Below are positions 58,554 through 64,000 of a stretch of 64,000 bases of DNA, one piece after another (position 1 is the first letter of the stretch; each line of letters begins with the position of its first letter). Position numbers and translations under genes: made by a program. The stretch lies in NCBI GenBank assembly GCA_903813345.2, contig CAIIXF020000003.1, positions 4,673,815 through 4,737,814 on the forward strand, written 5' to 3'. The notes under the pieces are model-generated. The model worked only from the letters and a program-made list of their open reading frames with translations, was not told where the DNA came from and ran no database searches. This stretch comes from Owenia fusiformis. Its lineage: Eukaryota > Annelida > Polychaeta > Sabellida > Oweniidae.

Positions 58554-59977
58554 CAACGATAAGAGCTCATGGAAAGTATACATTTTAACTTTTATACATC
58601 TTTACAAATACTAGAAATCTACATGTTCGAGTGGATCACGAAGGGTCCCCACATAGCAGCAGTCTCCATAAAATGCAAAATACCTGTATTGATAAATTGA
58701 CTTTGACTGATTTTTTGAATTGAGATGAACTTGTTGAAACCTCGTGAAACGCCAGATACTATACTAGTACCTAGATGTGACCTTGAAATAATGTTGGCCA
58801 ATACACATTGACTTTGACCTTAGGTCACCTAATCATGTGTCGTCAAGGGTCATTGTAGCCCTCAAGGTCCTTACAACGCCAAATACTTAGATATTAATTT
58901 TTGATCTTGAAACAAACTTGACTAGTAACTTTGGCCTTGAACTCAGTTCACCTAATCGTTGGTTGCCAAGGGTCACAGCAGCCCAAAGGACTTTAAATCA
59001 CCAAATACCTAGATATTGATATTTTACATAGGAATGACCTTGACTTCAGTTCACCTTATCATGCCTCATCAAGGGTCGAATCTCAGACCGAGGGTAAAAA
59101 ACGCGTAAATCAAGATATTGACATTTTAAAGAGAGAATCAGATCTAGCAAGCAGTCTAACAAAAAAAGTTTCAGTTTTAGAATATTTCTGGCTTATGTCA
59201 TTCCTTTTCATGTCTATTTTCTAAAAATATAATCCCAAAAGTGCACACTTTATTTCAGGAAAACTAAAGAGTTTACAACAATGACTTTTGTATATTTCTT
59301 CTATAAGAATGGTTACTTATTATTTACAATTTTGCACTTTTAATCTATTATAACTTCATCAATTTCTAACATATCGTAAATATTTTGTGAGATATTGTAT
59401 TTGAGATTGTAAGGAATAGTGTACGTCAGTTGTACACGTTGCTTGTAATTTTGTCACCTCCATATATCTGATTCTGCCTTTAACCTAGAATGACTTTGAC
59501 CTCTGACCTTAGTAGAACGCTCACTGGCCCATCAAGTATGAGGGCAAAAGGAGATGTCGAGACCTACTATGAAGCATGTTCGGTCTGTCCGTCATTTTGT
59601 CTGTCTGTCGGGACATCTCCTTCTACACCATTTAACCTTAGTAAGTTGGTCTCCGAAGGTCAGAGTTAAGTTCATTCAAAGGTAAACGATCAATGTCTAG
59701 GTATTTGGCGTTTGATGATACTATGGCCATTGGCGAATTATGATTAGATGAACCGAGGTCAATATTAATGTTTCTTGTACAAGGTCATCCCAAGGTCAAA
59801 GATAAATATTTAGGTATTTTACGTTTCAAGACCTTTGGACAAATTCGATTCAATTCAAGAATCGGTCAAGGTCAAAAAATCAATATACAGGTATTTTGTA
59901 TTTTTTTGTAAAGATGTATTAAAGTTAAAATGTAAACAGAGATAAAATAGGTTAGCTCCTATCGTTTCCTTGTGTAT
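58554..59977. mobile_element. Long foldback element, about 1.4 kb
   Basis: Outer ends aacgataagagct and, inverted, agctcctatcgtt. Inner pairs include acattttaacttt / aaagttaaaatgt, tacatctttacaaata / a mirrored tgtaaagatgta, and aaaatacctgtattg / caatatacaggtatttt. The interior has many aaggtcaa / ttgacctt words. No transposase recognised. Confidence 0.7.
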
Positions 59978-62900
59978 ACGTTTATGTCTCTGCGTAATAA
60001 CGCAGATGCAAGCAGGTAGTTACCAGTCTCACCACAAGGTGGCTTGTTCGGGTCAGATAGCATGGTGGGTATGGTAGAAAGTTCCCTTTAACTTAAAGTA
60101 CATCTGTTTTCGTGGTTCAATTTTCATATCACCCTTAAAATGTATCTAATAGCAATGCAAATTAAAATATGTCCAGTGAAAGAAAATGCAAAACAAGAAT
60201 AGATATTTCACTTTTTGTGATTTTGTAACAATGGGGTTATTTTTTGTATATGTAACATGGTCATTTTCACATTTTATATTATTACTGTTCATATTAATCA
60301 ATCCCTATTCATCTCAATATAACAGGTCCCTAAGTAGGTTGTTTGCAGTTTTACTCTTTTAATACCATGTTCACTTTTCACCTTTTATTGAAACCAGTTA
60401 TTCAACTATGCAAACTGTGTCAGTTTTATATATCTATTGTTCCCTTATATGGTCTTTCTCACTCACATGTAGCTGAGTTTGGGTGTTGGCTTGTCAGTAG
60501 TTGTTGTAAGAGTTCATGTTGTACATTACAGAGCATTGTATTTTGAACATTGAAGTTTGAAATATACTAGTTTATATATATTTTAATTTGAAGTTCGAGT
60601 TATTTTATTGCCACCCACGAGACTTCCACACGCCTATTTACATATAACGCATTGAAACAACTTTAAAAAGTAAGCAATGTCAGTGTTGTGATTAAAACGC
60701 CCCTCATACCTATTTATTACAGGTCGTGTAGACCATTGTTGCCTGATTTATAGCAAAAACATTGACTTTTGCACGTTGATGATGATGCGCCTTTTATAAT
60801 AGATCTCATATCTTAGAAGCGTATCCAGGGCTTTCAATAGCAGGGGGCGAGTGTCTGAAATCGCCGTTTGTTTTCGATAATCCGCCGCTTGTTAGAAGTC
60901 AAATATTGTCTAAGTTTTGGGGGAAAATTAAAAGTCGTCTATAGACTATCCTTTATTTTATTCAGCCATCTTGTTTTGCACTTCCTTGTCTATGATTTGT
61001 ACCTCAGTTTCGAACTGCAAGGGAACTCACTATAAACGTAAAGACCAGCAACATGTATTATTGATACAAATCTGTCCAACCAGTCACCAATGTAACGTTC
61101 TATAAAGTCGATTAATGTAGTTATATAAAGCTTTGGGTTTAGTAATATAATATATATTCAATTAAGACAAATATAAGATATACGTATATGATCATTATCT
61201 TGATATGTTTACAACTCAAGAGTCTCTATTTAAGGTTTAATATCTTAATTGTACATATTTTACTCTATCAAAATACCAGTGTCATATAAAATACTGAGTG
61301 CCACTATAACATCACAACACTATGTTGATGGCATGTTGTCACTGCATGTACTGTGAGAGTCCCACTTCGCTGAATAATACACATTGCTGAATAACGACGT
61401 TGTCCCACTTTGCTGAATAATACACATTGCTGAATAACGGCATTGTCTCAGATATATGTCCCCTAGGTCACACTAAGAACGCCACTTGATATCAAAAGCA
61501 TGAACGCCATCTCATTCAGTCTCTGTATAAGCACATAGGCAACTAGGCACTAGCATCTAGTATTCAACACATAAGCACCTCACATGAGTATCAGATTCAT
61601 TTTCATCTTGAATTTATAATGCTGCTGCTTTTTGTACAATTGGGACCATTTTACTTTTTGAGTAACAATCTCAAACTACTTTGGCTTATATTGTTGTCTT
61701 ATCCAATGTTATAAAAGTGTGAAATGTGAAACTTTTTATTAATTTCAAAAATGTTTTTGAAGGACTTTTTGTTCAAAATATCGTGAATTTATTTAAAACT
61801 AACTTTCAGATGTCACACTTATCCTTTAAAGCGATAATTCACACCGATGCATAGCAATCATCCTCACTTGTTTTTTTGCCGAAAAAAATCAAGAAAATTG
61901 GTTGATAGATGAGCGAGCAATGAACTCATCCATGCACGAAAGTGGTTCAGGGAAAGATGCATTTCAAAATTTTAATTCTCATTGAAACCAATGGTAAAAT
62001 AATATTAAAAACATAATATATTCATCCTTTTAACCTGGTTAGACAGTCAAAATTGGTTTATTTTTTAAGTTTAGCATATTTAGAAAAGATTGGCATTGAA
62101 AAATGTTGCCACCAAAGTGATGTCACGATGTGGTCACTTAGGTTGAAAATATTTTCGATATGCTAAATCATTGAATTGGCACATTAGATATAACATTTTA
62201 TTTTTAACATAGTTTGTCCGTTGTTCAATCTTTATATTGGTGTTAAAAAGATATAGAGGTTCTTATATGAGTACCTGTGCAAGATCGTCCATTCTTGATG
62301 AGCTTTCATAATTCTTCTTTATCGAGTCGCAGACGAGATAAAGAAACATTATCAAAGCGACTGTCGGATAAATTATGAATGTAGTTTCGCACAGGTGTCA
62401 ACGGAACCAAACAGTGAACCCCGCTTTCCCGAAACCGAGTTTCCAGGATTTGCCTCGCATGCCTTCGACTCTTTCTCAAGATTTGGGCCCTATATTGTAC
62501 CCCTACCTTATCATCCTGGTGTCTCGTTTATAACACCCTTGTAATTACAATGCGAAGTTGCTTAAGCATGATAAAACGTGGATGGGGGGAGGTTTGAACC
62601 CCCACTTGTATACATGTATACTTTTATATACTCAACCGGCCAAGTATTAACAGTACAAAAGGGAGAAAAAATCCATCAGGTCCATAATTCTACACGTTCA
62701 CATACTGATACAAGATTAAAAATCTTAAATGTATTTAGAACTACGCCTTTGTACCAGCGACACACTTTCACAGGTGCGTCTTTACAATGAAACACAATAA
62801 CGAAAATTGCAACTTTAGGATCTTGAAAAAAGTTGCAATAGCTTCCTGGTTAGAATAGGTTTCCACGTACAACTAAAAACACTATATAAATTAACTATCT

Positions 62901-64000
62901 ATACACCATCAATGCAAATATATGCTTTCTTCCATTCTGATACTCATAGCATCTTTCTGTTTCACCTGAATCATCTCAGGGCTGAGAAGAAATGAGATGT
63001 CATGGTTACATAAGAGGAGAATACATAATGCGGGTCTGAGAATGTGGGTAGTCACATTCATTGCAACACACCTTGCAACAATGTCTTATGAGGGTAATTT
63101 CTTATATTGAGAAGTTTATCATCTATTGAAATTAAATACTTGTAGATATGCAAGTAGCATACAAGTCTTCCATGCAAATGGAGGTGCGAATTCACATTAA
63201 CAAATTAAGATAAGATCCACAATATGTTATCAAATGGTTAAATGCGCAAAATGTGTAGATATGTTTTCCTTAATAATGCTCTCTCTAATGCCTAGGCCAC
63301 ATATGCGCCGGGCGCCGCTACTCATCGGCCGATTTCTAAATCATGCAATTTCGACAAAAATTATGTAATTCGGCAATTTTAGTTACAAAACATGAAGGTA
63401 CATTATGTAAAATTTTGAAGACAATTGGTGTATATTTAACAAAATACCAGCACCAGTCCTGTTACTTTTGGAACACCCTGTACCCTCTGGAGGTGGTAAA
63501 AAACTAAAGAATGAATCTGATATACACATAATCACAAGTGAATCATCTATTAATACATCACTCTCATTTTAATAATGACAATTCTAGATTTTGATTTATA
63601 TCAAAAGTGCTCAATTCAACAAGGTGCATTTGGATTTGTGAAATCTTAAAAAAGGTAACTGACATTCTATATAAGTTGCCCTAGTCATTCCACAGTTAAC
63701 GTTCCAGGTGTTATTTTGTGGAGCCCATGTCTTGCCACATCACACGTGGAAATGACTTTGACAAACCTTGGACATCTTTCTTTCAGTCCATGGACTCTAA
63801 AATAACAAGAATTTGCATTGTCGGGAGCGTAAAATTGGTTATTTTGAATGTCGCCTCTTGTATTTTTCATCTGCCTCTTGTACACAAAGTCACTGAAACC
63901 ACTGGTATCAGTTCAAAAAATACTAGAAGACCTTACATATTTTGCCATGCACTGCGCCTATTCATTTGGCAATTCAGTTGTAAATTCTATCTTGAAAAAT
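59978..64000. other. Upstream flank or intron, no convincing gene
   Basis: A 50-bp near-perfect tandem duplication lies at about 61360-61450 (gctgaataatacacattgct). A possible tRNA-like B box (ggaggtttgaaccccca) lies at 62588-62604. A candidate exon-like block at 62396-62541 is open on both strands and cannot be assigned. No TM1 exon of the transporter was found. Confidence 0.35.
61360..61450. repeat. About 50-bp tandem duplication
   Basis: cccacttcgctgaataatac and cccactttgctgaataatac each start a unit that continues acattgctgaataacg and ends gttgtc / cattgtc. Confidence 0.85.

Overview
This is an AT-rich window of animal nuclear DNA. The evidence is GT-AG introns, phase-matched exons, dispersed DNA transposons and tRNA-derived SINE-like repeats. 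The encoded proteins are a secreted VWA plus chitin-binding protein, a cyclin O-like cyclin and a dopamine-transporter-type SLC6 carrier. They suit a lophotrochozoan invertebrate, perhaps a mollusc because VWA/chitin-binding proteins are common in mollusc matrices. The taxon is inference.

Layout. (1) About 2.3-16.3 kb, + strand: a three-exon gene for a secreted 341-residue protein (signal peptide, six-cysteine chitin-binding-like module, VWA domain). Its 12.5 kb first intron holds a 63-bp tandem array and two copies of one DNA transposon, each broken by further insertions. (2) 17.4-22.3 kb, - strand: a five-exon cyclin, closest in my judgement to cyclin O. The third exon's 3' edge is followed by 12 in-frame 96-bp duplicates, each with its own GT donor. 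(3) 22.3-29.7 kb: intergenic DNA with a TTAA-flanked hairpin element, an orphan 63-bp array (25.55-26.64 kb) and a degenerate array (27.6-28.7 kb). (4) 29.7-55.4 kb, - strand: twelve exons of an SLC6 monoamine transporter, DAT/NET type, from TM2 to the stop codon. The 5' end (TM1) was not found. Its 8.3 kb intron carries an antisense reverse-transcriptase relic and a mariner relic. (5) 55.4-64 kb: probable 5' intron or flank of the transporter, with foldback elements and no convincing exon.

The outstanding signal is architectural. In all three genes, tandem arrays begin exactly at exon edges, and their units are copies of that exon edge plus its splice site. Five arrays extend from donor sites (VWA exon 1, cyclin exon 3, and SLC6 exons ending at 52905, 44464 and 39214). 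Three extend from acceptor sites (SLC6 exons starting at 48551, 42624 and 41006). Two SLC6 introns are built almost wholly from copies of their own two ends. Most large ORFs in the window are by-products of these arrays.

I could run no alignments or searches. Exon boundaries come from reading splice signals, phase and family motifs by eye; every exon join proposed is phase-consistent.
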